From positions 633,856 through 697,855 of the forward strand of contig NZ_JAELVM010000001.1 in the NCBI RefSeq assembly GCF_016745235.1: 64,000 nt of DNA. Direction: 5' to 3'. A model generated the notes under the pieces. The model saw only the letters and a program-made list of their open reading frames with translations, was not told the origin of the DNA and made no database searches. Shown here in pieces: positions 25,322-34,136 of this stretch (position 1 is its first letter; each line of letters opens with the position of its first letter). The DNA comes from Chryseobacterium endalhagicum (GTDB taxonomy: Bacteria; Bacteroidota; Bacteroidia; Flavobacteriales; Weeksellaceae). Both the position numbers and the translations under genes were made by a program.

Positions 25322-25960
25322 ATGAAAATAAAATTGTTAATGATGATCGGTCTCTTTACGGGAAGCGTCATCAGTGCTCAGGAGAAGTTGAATAAATTGG
25401 ATAAGCCCAGGCTTATTGGCTTTTCACCTTCCAAAAAAACGAAAAATGTTAATGGGATGCTTATTAAGTATTATGATGAGATTGATCATGAGATACAGCC
25501 TAAAAAAGTTAATGGTGTTGGATTGGGATTTAATGGCCTGGGGATTTTCTTTCCCGCATTGCTTCTCGTAAGTATTCCGTCTATTGATAACTGGGCTATT
25601 AATGATATTGATTCTGAGACTTTACCGGACAAAATGAATAAAATTAATGGTTTGCAGCTGTCTATTATTAATATGGAACCTACGGTTACCAATGGTCTGG
25701 AAATCAATATGGCCAGTAATATCAGTGCGCCTTCGGTTACCAATGGAGTTGCGTTTTCACCGTTATACAATTTTCATCACACCACAAAAGGAGCCGCCGT
25801 TTCTACTTTTGCGAATGTAGCTCAAAAATGCAGAGGTGCTCAGATTGCTTTAATTAATGTATGTAAAGATTCACGGGGAATACAGATTGGTTTCTGGAAT
25901 GAGAATGAGAAACGGAAGCTTCCCCTGATCAATTGGAATTTTAAAAATAAGAAGTCATGA
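25322..25960 (+). CDS. LA_2272-family surface repeat protein
   Basis: A 212-residue protein with a signal peptide ending SAQ (residues 18-20). The mature part consists of short repeats of the type VNGLxxxxIN (KKVNGVGLGFNGLG, INGLQLSIINMEPTVTNGLE, VTNGVAFSPLYN, CRGAQIALINVCKDSRGIQI), the pattern of the LA_2272/LA_2273 surface repeat family, likely a beta-solenoid. The role is unknown. Its stop overlaps the ATG of the next gene (ATGA), so the two are translationally coupled. Confidence 0.7.
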   Translation: MKIKLLMMIGLFTGSVISAQEKLNKLDKPRLIGFSPSKKTKNVNGMLIKYYDEIDHEIQPKKVNGVGLGFNGLGIFFPALLLVSIPSIDNWAINDIDSETLPDKMNKINGLQLSIINMEPTVTNGLEINMASNISAPSVTNGVAFSPLYNFHHTTKGAAVSTFANVAQKCRGAQIALINVCKDSRGIQIGFWNENEKRKLPLINWNFKNKKS

Positions 25961-26556
25961 AACACTTACCCTATTTACTGATTGCAGCCAGATTTATCCT
26001 GGCTCCGGTGATTCTGTTATTAGCTTATTTTAAAGGCACGGAAGCAGGAACTTTAATTTTAGGATTAATGTACTTCGGCTTATTAACGGATATTTTCGAT
26101 GGAATTATTGCCCGGAAAGCGGGTGTTTCATCTGAGAAATTAAGAAGACTGGACAGTCAGACCGATTTGGTGTTCTGGCTTTCATTAGGATTTGCCTCCT
26201 ATCTTTTGAATCCCGGATTGATTAAAAACGAATGGCAGGGAATCCTGTTGATCTTTGTCATGGAAGCACTTTGCTACATCGTCAGTATCTGGAAATTCGG
26301 GAAAGAGACCTGCACGCATGCGTTTCTGTCAAAAATGTGGGGATTGAGCCTGCTCATTGCTTTTACCTACCTGATCGGATTTCAGCAGACAGGCTGGGCA
26401 TTCTACCTGACGGTCGGATTGGGGTTTATATCTCATATTGATGTGATTTTAATTGTCATTCTGCTACCAAAATGGCAATATGATGTACCGAGCTCTTATC
26501 ACGCCTGGAGAATCAGGAACGGAAAAGAGCGCAAGAAAACACTGTTTTTTAATTAG
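25957..26556 (+). CDS. CDP-alcohol phosphatidyltransferase family protein (variant motif)
   Basis: A 199-residue membrane protein with about six helices. The metal and CDP-alcohol site is recognisable as D45-x2-D48-G49-x2-A52-R53 ... D66-x3-D70, but the glycine expected four residues before D66 is Leu62. The enzyme class joins an alcohol to a CDP-activated lipid and releases CMP. Whether the variant is active is uncertain. It overlaps the surface-repeat gene by four bases, an unusual pairing that suggests a joint envelope role. Confidence 0.8.
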   Translation: MKHLPYLLIAARFILAPVILLLAYFKGTEAGTLILGLMYFGLLTDIFDGIIARKAGVSSEKLRRLDSQTDLVFWLSLGFASYLLNPGLIKNEWQGILLIFVMEALCYIVSIWKFGKETCTHAFLSKMWGLSLLIAFTYLIGFQQTGWAFYLTVGLGFISHIDVILIVILLPKWQYDVPSSYHAWRIRNGKERKKTLFFN

Positions 26557-26652
26557 AGAAAATGCTTAAGGAAGTTGGAAACTGGAATTTTAAAAGCAGA
26601 GCTGTACTGCGGTTTTATTACCTTTTTACAACCTGGTAAAGTATCCCGGCCT

Positions 26653-26685
26653 ATCCATGGCAAGGTTTTAAACCTTGCCATGGAT
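26653..26685. repeat. 33-base near-perfect palindrome
   Basis: Perfect 16-base arms, ATCCATGGCAAGGTTT and AAACCTTGCCATGGAT, around a single T. It is not followed by a T-run on either strand, so it is not a simple terminator; it would form a very stable hairpin or cruciform. Confidence 0.8.
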
Positions 26686-26782
26686 GCTCAAAACAGCAGC
26701 TTCTAAACTCTCCACCTTCATTTAAATAATATCCACAGCATAGTTTTAGATTGAATATTTTGATAAATGGTTTTTTAAAAAC

Positions 26783-26812
26783 ACAGCGTAATCATCAAGT
26801 TGCGCTGTTTTT
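26783..26812 (+). terminator. Terminator-like hairpin upstream of asnS
   Basis: Stem ACAGCG / CGCTGT with a 14-base loop, followed by a T-run. It overlaps the promoter region of asnS and could end transcripts arriving from the CDP-alcohol transferase gene. Confidence 0.6.
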
Positions 26813-26861
26813 TTGTAACTTTGCAGACGTTAATTTTTAAACGAAAATTTATAATCAACAA

Positions 26862-28310
26862 ATGAAAAAGCAGACCATTAAGGAAATCCTACAGGATTAC
26901 AAGAAAGTATTACATCATGACATTACGGTTTACGGTTGGGTAAGAACATTCCGTGCGAATCGCTTTATAGCGCTTAATGATGGTTCTACGATCAATAATT
27001 TGCAGATAGTTGTTGATTTTGAAAATTTTGACGAGGAGATTATCAGCAAAATCAGTACTGCGGCCTCTCTGAAGGTGATAGGTGAAGTGGTGGAAAGCCA
27101 GGGAGCCGGACAGAATGTAGAAATTGTGGCTAAAAAGATTGTTATTTTAGGTGACAACTTTACAGAAGACAGGGATAAAACCATTCTTCAGCCTAAAAAA
27201 CATTCACTGGAAGTATTAAGAGACCAAGCGCATCTAAGATTCAGAACGAATTTATTCGGAGCTGTTTTCAGAGTACGCCACGCGGTAAGTTTTGCCGTGC
27301 ATTCATTCTTTAACAAAAACCAGTTCTTTTACATCAACACTCCGGTGATTACAGGGGCTGATGCAGAAGGAGCAGGAGAAATGTTTGGGGTTACCAACTT
27401 TGACCTGAACAATATCCCAAGAACTGAAGATGGTGAAATAGATTTTGCACAGGATTTCTTTGGAAAGAAAACCAACTTAACGGTTTCCGGACAGCTTGAA
27501 GGGGAAACTGCAGCCATGGGATTGGGAAGAATTTATACATTCGGACCTACCTTCCGTGCAGAAAATTCAAACACCACAAGACACCTTGCCGAATTCTGGA
27601 TGATAGAGCCGGAAGTGGCATTCAACAACCTTGAAGACAACATCGACCTTGCGGAAGATTTCTTAAAATATGTGATTCAGTATGTTCTTGACAACTGTAA
27701 AGATGATCTTGAATTCCTGGACAAGCGTTTTGAAGAAGAGCAAAAATCAAAACCGGAAAAAGAAAGAGCCAAAGAAGGTCTTATCGAAAAACTTCAGAAT
27801 GTAATTGCGAAACGTTTTAAGCGTGTAAGCTATACGGAAGCTATTGAGATCTTACTGAACTCGAAAGAAAATAAAAAAGGAAAATTCCAGTATCCGGTAG
27901 AGAGCTGGGGTGCAGACCTTCAGTCCGAACATGAAAGATTCCTGGTGGAAAAACATTTTGAATGTCCGGTAGTATTGTTTGATTATCCTAAAGAAATCAA
28001 AGCTTTCTACATGAAACTGAACGATGATAATAAGACCGTTGCAGCCATGGACGTTCTTTTCCCTGGAATCGGAGAAATCATCGGAGGATCGGAGAGAGAA
28101 GCAAGATTAGATGTATTAAAACAGAAAATGGCAGATATGCATGTAGATGAGCATGAACTTTGGTGGTACCTGGATACCCGAAAATTCGGTTCTGTGCCGC
28201 ATGCAGGCTTTGGTTTAGGGTTGGAAAGACTGGTTCTTTTCGTAACAGGAATGACGAACATCAGAGATGTGATTCCTTTCCCTAGAACACCGAAGAGCGC
28301 TGAATTCTAG
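26862..28310 (+). CDS. asnS: Asparaginyl-tRNA synthetase
   Basis: A 482-residue class IIb synthetase that charges tRNA-Asn. The N-terminal OB fold ([20 protein letters not shown]) binds the anticodon. The catalytic core shows motif 2 ([20 protein letters not shown]) and motif 3 ([16 protein letters not shown]), and the ending [16 protein letters not shown] is characteristic of AsnRS. Length is as expected. A -7 box TAACTTTG lies at 26816-26823, and a strong terminator follows at 28317-28352. Confidence 0.97.
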   Translation: MKKQTIKEILQDYKKVLHHDITVYGWVRTFRANRFIALNDGSTINNLQIVVDFENFDEEIISKISTAASLKVIGEVVESQGAGQNVEIVAKKIVILGDNFTEDRDKTILQPKKHSLEVLRDQAHLRFRTNLFGAVFRVRHAVSFAVHSFFNKNQFFYINTPVITGADAEGAGEMFGVTNFDLNNIPRTEDGEIDFAQDFFGKKTNLTVSGQLEGETAAMGLGRIYTFGPTFRAENSNTTRHLAEFWMIEPEVAFNNLEDNIDLAEDFLKYVIQYVLDNCKDDLEFLDKRFEEEQKSKPEKERAKEGLIEKLQNVIAKRFKRVSYTEAIEILLNSKENKKGKFQYPVESWGADLQSEHERFLVEKHFECPVVLFDYPKEIKAFYMKLNDDNKTVAAMDVLFPGIGEIIGGSEREARLDVLKQKMADMHVDEHELWWYLDTRKFGSVPHAGFGLGLERLVLFVTGMTNIRDVIPFPRTPKSAEF

Positions 28311-28316
28311 ACCTAT

Positions 28317-28352
28317 AAAAAAAGCCTTAATGTAAAAATTAAGGCTTTTTTT
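28317..28352 (+). terminator. Terminator of asnS
   Basis: Stem AGCCTTAA / TTAAGGCT with flanking A- and T-runs (AAAAAA before, TTTTTT after). It begins 6 bases after the asnS stop. Confidence 0.9.
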
Positions 28353-28469
28353 ATTTTTCAATAGTTTATTATGTTAATAAGTTAATGCAAAAATCATGCT
28401 AAATGTGTCTTTTGTCGAATAAATTTATTAAATTCGTGGAATATGTTATGTTAAAACACAAAGACTAAT

Positions 28470-29933
28470 ATGCTTAAACAACACTTACAACTCAAGCTAG
28501 GACAGAAGCTGGCACCTCAGCAGATCCAGTTGATGAAGCTTATTCAGCTTCATACATTGGAATTTGAAGAGGAGCTGGAAAGAGAGCTGGAAGAAAACCC
28601 TGCTTTGGAAATTGTAAAGGAAGATTCCAAAGAAGATGAATTTTCTTCACTAGAAGATGCTTATCAGGATGAAGGAACGGAGAGCATTCAAACAGATTTT
28701 GATGTCAACGAGTATATCTACGATGACGAACCCAGCTATAAAACGGCCTCCAGCAACTATTCTCCGGATGATGAAGAGTTCGATAACGAAAGTCTTCTTA
28801 CGGAAGGACAGTCTTTATATGACTACCTTTTGGAACAGATCCACCTGGTGAACATCACCGAAGAAGATGAGAGGATTGCTGAATACGTTATCGGAAATTT
28901 AGATACAGACGGTTACCTGAGAAGAGAGATCAAAGCTATTGTGGATGATCTGGCGTTCTCGCAGGGAATTTATACCACTAAAGAAAAGGTTGAGGATATT
29001 CTGGAAAACTATATTCAGAAGCTTGATCCGCCGGGCGTGGGAGCAAGAGGTCTTCAGGAATGTCTGCTGCTTCAGATCGAGAAGAAAGTGAGCTCAGATA
29101 AAGCTGTTTCACTGGCTGCCAATATCCTGAGACATCAGTTTGATGCACTTACCAATAAGCATTACAACAAGATCATTCAAAAATATGATATTGAGGAAGA
29201 GGATCTTAAAGACGCGCTGGAAGAGATTTCCAAACTTTCGCCGAAAGTAGGAGGGAATTTTGATACGCAGACCATCACGATTAACCAGGAAATCATTCCG
29301 GATTTTGTAATCCAGGTGAAAGATGGTCTTGTAATTCCTATGCTGAACAGCAAGAATGCACCGACTTTAAGAGTTTCTGAAGAATATAAGGATATTCTGA
29401 CTACCTATTCCCACGATAAAAACTCTTCGGAGCACAAGCAGGCTGCATTGTTCATCAAACAGAAACTGGATGCTGCAAAATGGTATATTGACGCCATTAA
29501 CCAACGTCAGAATACCCTGCTTCAAACCATTACTGCGATTGTGAAGTTCCAGAAGGATTATTTTATCACAGGTGACGAAAAATCGCTGAAACCAATGATC
29601 CTGAAAGACGTTGCAGATATTACAGGATTTGATATTTCCACCATTTCAAGGGTGGTGAAAAGCAAGTATGCCGATACCCCGAACGGAATCGTGTACCTGA
29701 AAGATCTTTTCTCTGACAGTCTGACGAATGACGATGGTGAAGAAGTTTCTACCAAGGAAATCAAAACCCATCTGCAGGAAGTAATCGGGAAAGAAAATAA
29801 GAGAAAACCGCTTACTGATGACGCACTGGTTGTGATCCTGAAAGAACAGGGCTATAATATTGCAAGAAGAACGATCGCCAAATACCGTGAACAGCTTAAT
29901 ATTCCGGTAGCAAGATTAAGAAAAGAACTTTAA
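28470..29933 (+). CDS. rpoN: RNA polymerase sigma-54 factor
   Basis: A 487-residue sigma-54. Region I is the Gln/Leu-rich start (LKLGQKLAPQQIQLMKLIQL), followed by the acidic linker (residues ~50-110), the core-binding domain (DGYLRREI, KLDPPGVGARGLQECLLLQI) and the DNA-binding part with the RpoN box near the end (NIARRTIAKYREQLNIP). It directs RNA polymerase to -24/-12 promoters together with enhancer-binding ATPases. The gene has its own terminator at 29954-29985. Confidence 0.96.
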   Translation: MLKQHLQLKLGQKLAPQQIQLMKLIQLHTLEFEEELERELEENPALEIVKEDSKEDEFSSLEDAYQDEGTESIQTDFDVNEYIYDDEPSYKTASSNYSPDDEEFDNESLLTEGQSLYDYLLEQIHLVNITEEDERIAEYVIGNLDTDGYLRREIKAIVDDLAFSQGIYTTKEKVEDILENYIQKLDPPGVGARGLQECLLLQIEKKVSSDKAVSLAANILRHQFDALTNKHYNKIIQKYDIEEEDLKDALEEISKLSPKVGGNFDTQTITINQEIIPDFVIQVKDGLVIPMLNSKNAPTLRVSEEYKDILTTYSHDKNSSEHKQAALFIKQKLDAAKWYIDAINQRQNTLLQTITAIVKFQKDYFITGDEKSLKPMILKDVADITGFDISTISRVVKSKYADTPNGIVYLKDLFSDSLTNDDGEEVSTKEIKTHLQEVIGKENKRKPLTDDALVVILKEQGYNIARRTIAKYREQLNIPVARLRKEL

Positions 29934-29953
29934 TCAGTGATTCATAAATAAGT

Positions 29954-29985
29954 AAAAGCCCAGAGATTCTGGGCTTTTGTATTTT
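29954..29985 (+). terminator. Terminator of rpoN
   Basis: Perfect 11-base stem AAAAGCCCAGA / TCTGGGCTTTT with a 3-base loop, then a T-rich tract. Confidence 0.88.
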
Positions 29986-30037
29986 TAAGGAGAAAAATCT
30001 GCTTAATCTGTTCAATCCGCGCGATGCTTTTATTTTT

Positions 30038-30199
30038 ACGCAAAGAATTTCATTTTAATACTGCATATTTTAGGTTGCAAAGAGAGAATCAATAAGTTGG
30101 TTCGATTCAGCGGACAATTTATCCAGCACCTTAATCAACGGCGTAGCCGGAATCTTTGCTTTCCTTAAAATAATATACTCTAAATAAAAAACTTTGCGT
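30038..30199. repeat. MITE-like repeat, copy B (162 bp)
   Basis: Begins ACGCAAAGAATTTCATT and ends AAAACTTTGCGT, with the same inner order as copy A: AATACTGCATATTTT, GCAAAGAGAGAATCAAT, TTCGATTCAGCGGAC, CAACGGCGTAGCCGGAATC, TTTGCTTTCCTT. It lies between rpoN and the acyl-CoA synthetase, 9 bases from the stop of the latter. Confidence 0.75.
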
Positions 30200-30207
30200 T
30201 TAAAAAA

Positions 30208-31836
30208 TTATGAACGCTGTTTCAATGTTTCCAGCTGCAGTTCTTTAATAGAGATCTCCCGCATTTCCACCTTCCTTATTTTCCCGGAAATCGTCATCGG
30301 AAATTCATCTACAAATTTCCAGTATTTCGGAACTTTATAATGGGCAATTCTTCCCTGGCAGTATTCCAGAAGCTCAGTTTCCGATACCTCAAAACCTTTC
30401 CGGACCTTCACCCAGGCCATCACTTCCTCTCCGAATTTCTCACTCGGAATTCCAATGATCTGTACATCCAGAATATTTGGGTAGGTGTACAGAAAGTCTT
30501 CAATTTCTTTGGGCGAAATATTTTCCCCGCCACGGATGATGAGGTCTTTAATTCTCCCGGAAATGGTGATATAGCCTTCATCGTCCATGACGGCCATATC
30601 TCCCGTGTGCATCCAGCGGGCGTCATCCAGTACTTTTTTTGTATTTTCAGGGTCATTCCAGTATTTCAGCATGACGGAATAGCCTCTCGTACAGAGTTCA
30701 CCATGTTCCCCGCGTGGAAGAGTCTTTCCGTTTTCGTCAATAATTTTGATCTCAAGATGATCCTGCACAGTTCCTACGGTACTGACCTGTTTTTCCAAAG
30801 TAGTCCCGATCAGGGTTTGCGTTGAAACAGGAGATGTTTCCGTCATTCCATAGCAGATGCTCATTTCTTTAATGTTCATGAGGTTTTCCACCTTTTTCAT
30901 AATTTCCGGCGGACAGACTGAACCAGCCATTACGCCCGTTCTTAAATTTGAAAAATCATAGGTATCAAAATCCTTAACTGCCAGTTCAGCGATGAACATC
31001 GTAGGAACGCCATATAAAGAGGTGCATTTTTCTTCAGAAACTGTTTTTAATGTCAGTTCAGGATCGAAACTGTCATTGGGAATCACCATACATGCGCCGT
31101 GGGCCGTACAGCAGATATTCCCGATCACCATTCCAAAGCAGTGATAAAACGGCACCGGAATACACACGCGGTCTTTCTCCGAATATTTTAAACGGATCCC
31201 GATAAAATATCCGTTATTCAGAATGTTGTGATGGGAAAGGGTAACACCTTTTGGAAAGCCTGTAGTTCCTGATGTATACTGGATATTTACAGGATCATCA
31301 AACTGTACGTGCTCTTCAAAGCTGTGAAGGGTATCATCGGAAATATCCTGTCCGTTATTTAAAAAATCTTCCCAGTTGTCATCAAAGAAAATTTCATGTT
31401 CCAGACTTGGGCAGACTTCTTTTGCATATTCTACCATTTCCTTGTAATTGCTTGTTTTAAAGCTTAAGGAGGAAAAAATATTGCGGATTCCGGACTGATT
31501 GATGACATACGTAAGCTCGTGGGTTCTGTAGGCCGGATTAATATTGACCAGAATGGTTCCTATTCTGGCCGTAGCATACTGAAGCAGGACCCATTCATAC
31601 CGGTTCGAGGACCATATTCCGATCCTGTCGCCCGCTTTGGCTCCCAGAAAAATTAAGGCTTTTGCAACAGCCGTTGTCTGATTATAAAATTCCTGATAGG
31701 TTGCTCTGTAACCCTGATGAACACAAACCAGTGCTTCCTGGTTAGGGTATTTTTCAACCGTCTTTTTCAGATTTCCTCCAATAGTTTGTCCCAGTAATGG
31801 AACTGAGGAAGCTCCATAGACGTAAGATAATGGCAT
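30208..31836 (-). CDS. AMP-binding acyl-CoA synthetase
   Basis: A 542-residue ANL-superfamily ligase. The ATP-binding motif YTSGTTGFPKGVTLSHHN (about residues 190-207), the adenylation motif YGMTETSPVS, the hinge GRIKDLIIRGGENISPKEIE and the catalytic Lys in ISGKIRKVEM are all present. It should activate a medium- or long-chain fatty acid as the acyl-CoA through an acyl-AMP intermediate. No signal peptide. It stands alone, with the MITE-like copy B directly downstream. Confidence 0.93.
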   Translation of the reverse strand: MPLSYVYGASSVPLLGQTIGGNLKKTVEKYPNQEALVCVHQGYRATYQEFYNQTTAVAKALIFLGAKAGDRIGIWSSNRYEWVLLQYATARIGTILVNINPAYRTHELTYVINQSGIRNIFSSLSFKTSNYKEMVEYAKEVCPSLEHEIFFDDNWEDFLNNGQDISDDTLHSFEEHVQFDDPVNIQYTSGTTGFPKGVTLSHHNILNNGYFIGIRLKYSEKDRVCIPVPFYHCFGMVIGNICCTAHGACMVIPNDSFDPELTLKTVSEEKCTSLYGVPTMFIAELAVKDFDTYDFSNLRTGVMAGSVCPPEIMKKVENLMNIKEMSICYGMTETSPVSTQTLIGTTLEKQVSTVGTVQDHLEIKIIDENGKTLPRGEHGELCTRGYSVMLKYWNDPENTKKVLDDARWMHTGDMAVMDDEGYITISGRIKDLIIRGGENISPKEIEDFLYTYPNILDVQIIGIPSEKFGEEVMAWVKVRKGFEVSETELLEYCQGRIAHYKVPKYWKFVDEFPMTISGKIRKVEMREISIKELQLETLKQRS

Positions 31837-31975
31837 AGTTTAAGATTTGGTACGATAAAATTAATGAATAAATCCTGAACTCATGCCTGTTTCAGACTAA
31901 TTTAAGCAGCAAATTAATCACCGACCCTTTGCATCATTTAAATAGACCATTGGTTATCTTATTAGTTAAAAACAA

Positions 31976-32012
31976 TTCACCATTGACCTGCGAAGCAAAA
32001 TTCACCATTGAC
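31976..32012 (-). repeat. Dispersed GAATTTTGCTTCGCA repeat, inverted copy
   Basis: On the minus strand it reads TGGTGAATTTTGCTTCGCA, the core of the repeat that occurs in tandem at 18096-18285 and once at 63599-63625. It is followed at 32025-32060 by words of the type TCTGATATCTGATGTCTGA, the reverse complement of the CAGATATCAGA tracts at 18286-18605. Confidence 0.7.
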
Positions 32013-32063
32013 CACTCTAGCAGGACAGTCTGATATCTGATGTCTGAAATCTCAGATCAAAAC

Positions 32064-32738
32064 CTACTTCTCCAAAGAATCAATCTCCCTGAGCTGCTGT
32101 AAATTTCTATCCAGCTTTCTGATGATAATACCATACACAAGTCTGTAATAAAGCCAGATCAGAAGCACACAAAGTATTGTGCTCACAATGATTCCTACAA
32201 TAACGATGATGAGGTTGGAATTGGAAGGCTGTATGTTTTGTGAATTCAATACATAAAAAATAAACGCCGTAAATACGAACATGAAAGCCACCAGCAGTGC
32301 AATGCTGATCAGGATAAAAGCATTCACGGTCTTTTTGAATTTGATGATCCGAGTAATAAGACCTTTAAGGTTTTCCTCGATCTTTATTTTACGGTAATTC
32401 TGATAAAATTTAAGAACAAAATAAGCGGTGATAAGTAAGCTTAGTATTTTTATGGCCAGATACGCGTGATCAAAATTGGTTTCAATCTCAGGGGTTTTCT
32501 GTGCGCCCAGTTTTTCCAGTATTTTACGGAAGCTGTCCGATTCATCATCCTGAAAGAAATAAAACAATCCCAAAACGGAAAAAAATAAAAATTCGGCCAC
32601 ACTGATCCAGAAAATATATTTCACATAATTACGCGACTTTCTGTTCAGCATCTGATGAATCTCATTGCTGTCGTATTTCGGTTGAACAGGTTGCTCCTGC
32701 CATGTTTTCTTAAAGCTGTCTAAATCAAAATCAGGCAT
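32064..32738 (-). CDS. Membrane protein coupled to ECF sigma factor
   Basis: A 224-residue protein with four hydrophobic helices (near residues 42-62, 92-108, 138-160 and 175-198) and a cytoplasmic N-terminus (MPDFDLDSFKKTWQEQPVQP). It overlaps the 3' end of the sigma-factor gene by 8 bases. Position and topology fit a membrane-bound anti-sigma partner, although no classical anti-sigma zinc motif is present. In related genomes such genes follow an ECF sigma gene, so the link is mainly by context. Confidence 0.65.
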   Translation of the reverse strand: MPDFDLDSFKKTWQEQPVQPKYDSNEIHQMLNRKSRNYVKYIFWISVAEFLFFSVLGLFYFFQDDESDSFRKILEKLGAQKTPEIETNFDHAYLAIKILSLLITAYFVLKFYQNYRKIKIEENLKGLITRIIKFKKTVNAFILISIALLVAFMFVFTAFIFYVLNSQNIQPSNSNLIIVIVGIIVSTILCVLLIWLYYRLVYGIIIRKLDRNLQQLREIDSLEK

Positions 32739-33222
32739 ATTTTTCCATCTGTTCTTTAAGGGTTTTCTTTAATCTGTTCATTTTCACGCGGGCATTAACT
32801 TCGGTGATCCCGAGGTTTTCTGCAATATCCTTATAAGGCAGGTCGTCAAGATACATCATTACTATAGCTCTTTCTACATTGGGCAGTGTTTTGATCACAG
32901 TATACAGAAGTGAGATCTGCTGCTGCTTATCATCATCATCTTCCACAAAATCCCTGTGGTTGATGTCCAGCTCGTTCGTAGGAAGGCTTTTGCTTTTTTT
33001 TCTGAAAAGAGTAATGGCTGTATTAAGGGCTACACGGTACATCCACGTAGAAATTTTAGAATTTCCTTTAAAGGAATCGTAGCTTCTCCAAAGTTGCAGT
33101 ACGATCTCCTGAAACAGGTCTTCTTCATCTTCAAGAGAGTTGGTATAAAGGCGCGAAACTTTAATAATCAGACCCTGATTATCTTTGATAAGCTGCGCAA
33201 ATTCTTTTTCTCTGGAAGTCAT
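32731..33222 (-). CDS. ECF-type sigma-70 factor
   Basis: A 163-residue sigma factor with region 2 (NSLEDEEDLFQEIVLQLWRS, then STWMYRVALNTAI) and region 4 (LPNVERAIVMMYLDDLPYKD, IAENLGITEVNARVKMNRLK). It should direct RNA polymerase to a stress or envelope regulon. The next gene overlaps by 8 bases and encodes a membrane protein that may hold it inactive. The upstream region contains a possible reverse-strand TATCTTCG box. Confidence 0.9.
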   Translation of the reverse strand: MTSREKEFAQLIKDNQGLIIKVSRLYTNSLEDEEDLFQEIVLQLWRSYDSFKGNSKISTWMYRVALNTAITLFRKKSKSLPTNELDINHRDFVEDDDDKQQQISLLYTVIKTLPNVERAIVMMYLDDLPYKDIAENLGITEVNARVKMNRLKKTLKEQMEKYA

Positions 33223-33242
33223 AGCTGTATAATGGCACGAAG

Positions 33243-33700
33243 ATAATAATAATGCGGTAATTTGTTGATATGATGATGCGTTAATTTGTTGATGTGGGGA
33301 TTGGTAATGCGGTGATTTCTTGATGTGATGATTTGTTGATGAGGATAATGTGATGATTGGATGATTCTTTGATTTGATGATGAGGATAATGTGATGAATT
33401 ACTAATTTGTTGATTTAAAGATGATTAATGATATTTGAATTTATTGCAGTAATTCAATATTCAATAGGAATGGGCTTTAGCCCATTTAACATTTAATATT
33501 TAAAAATTATCATAAAATAAAAAACCTTCTCCGGCTTCAGCCAAAATATAAAAAAAATCACCTTCTCAACAATTCCCTAAATTATTTCCCGCCACCTCAG
33601 TACATTATCCCCACCATCATCAAATCACCACATCAGCCAAATCATCGCATTAACCCATTATCACATCATCACATTATCCAATCACCACATCAGCCAAATA
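33243..33700. repeat. Gene-free stretch with inverted GATGATG tracts and REP-like element
   Basis: No gene. The left part (33243-33420) is made of words such as GATGTGATGATTTGTTGATG and GAGGATAATGTGATGA; the right part (33594-33700) carries their reverse complements (ATCAAATCACCACATCAGCC, ATCACATCATCACATTATCC). Between them is REP-like copy 2 (33469-33542). The two tracts could pair into a long imperfect stem. It ends at the rnpB promoter. Confidence 0.6.
33469..33542. repeat. REP-like double hairpin, copy 2
   Basis: AATGGGCTTTAGCCCATT (33469-33486) and a second small hairpin with CCGGCTTCAGCC (33531-33542). Same upstream word (TTCAATAGGAA) as copy 1 at 18463-18516; the arm change CG/TA is compensatory between the copies. 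Confidence 0.65.
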
Positions 33701-33705
33701 ATCCG

Positions 33706-33713
33706 TATCTTTG
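33706..33713 (+). promoter_or_regulatory. -7 promoter box (TATCTTTG) of rnpB
   Basis: Consensus box ending 6 bases before the first paired base of RNase P RNA helix P1 (33720), exactly where a promoter is expected. Confidence 0.75.
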
Positions 33714-33717
33714 CAAC

Positions 33718-34042
33718 CGCGAGAAAATCGGCTTGTTGATTCCTGTTTCGGCAGGGGTAGGAAAGTCCGGACACCATAGAGCAGCAAAGCGGATAACATC
33801 CGTCACCCGTGAGGGTAGGACAAGTGCAACAGAAAGCAGGTACAGTTCGGCTGTAGTGAAACCAGGTAAACTCTTTGCGGTGCAATGATAAGTATATCGG
33901 TTCTTTCCAGCAATGGAAATAGGGGCGGCTCGTCCTGAAAGCCGAGGGGTAATCAGCTCAAGTTTTGCAGCAATGTAAAACGTAGATAAATAACAGGCAC
34001 TTCTTCGGGAGTACAAAATCCGGCTTATAGATTTTCTCGTGA
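33718..34042 (+). ncRNA. rnpB: RNase P RNA
   Basis: About 325 bases with bacterial type A hallmarks. The ends pair as helix P1: CGAGAAAATC (33720-33729) with GATTTTCTCG (34030-34039). The 5' conserved block GGAAAGTCCGGAC is at 33760-33772, ACAGAAA follows in the middle, GGGGCGGCTCG lies near 33923, and the 3' block CCGGCTTATAG is at 34020-34030. It is the catalytic RNA that removes 5' leaders from pre-tRNAs. The promoter is at 33706-33713 and the terminator at 34073-34102. Confidence 0.93.
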
Positions 34043-34072
34043 TTTTTATGTAAGTATACAACTGATTATTAT

Positions 34073-34102
34073 AAAAAAAGCGGAGACCAGTCTCCGCTTT
34101 TT
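34073..34102. terminator. Bidirectional terminator between rnpB and the L-S array
   Basis: Perfect stem GCGGAGAC / GTCTCCGC with a CA loop, flanked by an A-run on the left and a T-run on the right, so it can end transcripts from both rnpB (plus) and the array (minus). Confidence 0.88.
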
Positions 34103-34136
34103 CTATGAATAGATCTATAGATAAGTTATCTTATTA

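Larger units (their letters stand above)
26557..26861. other. Spacer before asnS
   Basis: No gene is seen in these 305 bases. They hold a 33-base palindrome (26653-26685), a terminator hairpin (26783-26812) and a -7 box TAACTTTG (26816-26823) that probably serves asnS. The first part (GGAAGTTGGAAACTGGAA) resembles low-complexity words found in other spacers of this window. Confidence 0.6.

Noticed and set aside
33243..33430. Short tandem words that could suggest a CRISPR array
   Set aside because: Words are irregular in length, overlap each other and have no unique spacers; no cas gene is near.
33682..34061. Minus-strand ORFs of 67 and 123 codons
   Set aside because: They lie on the complement of the RNase P RNA, whose conserved blocks and P1 helix explain the sequence.
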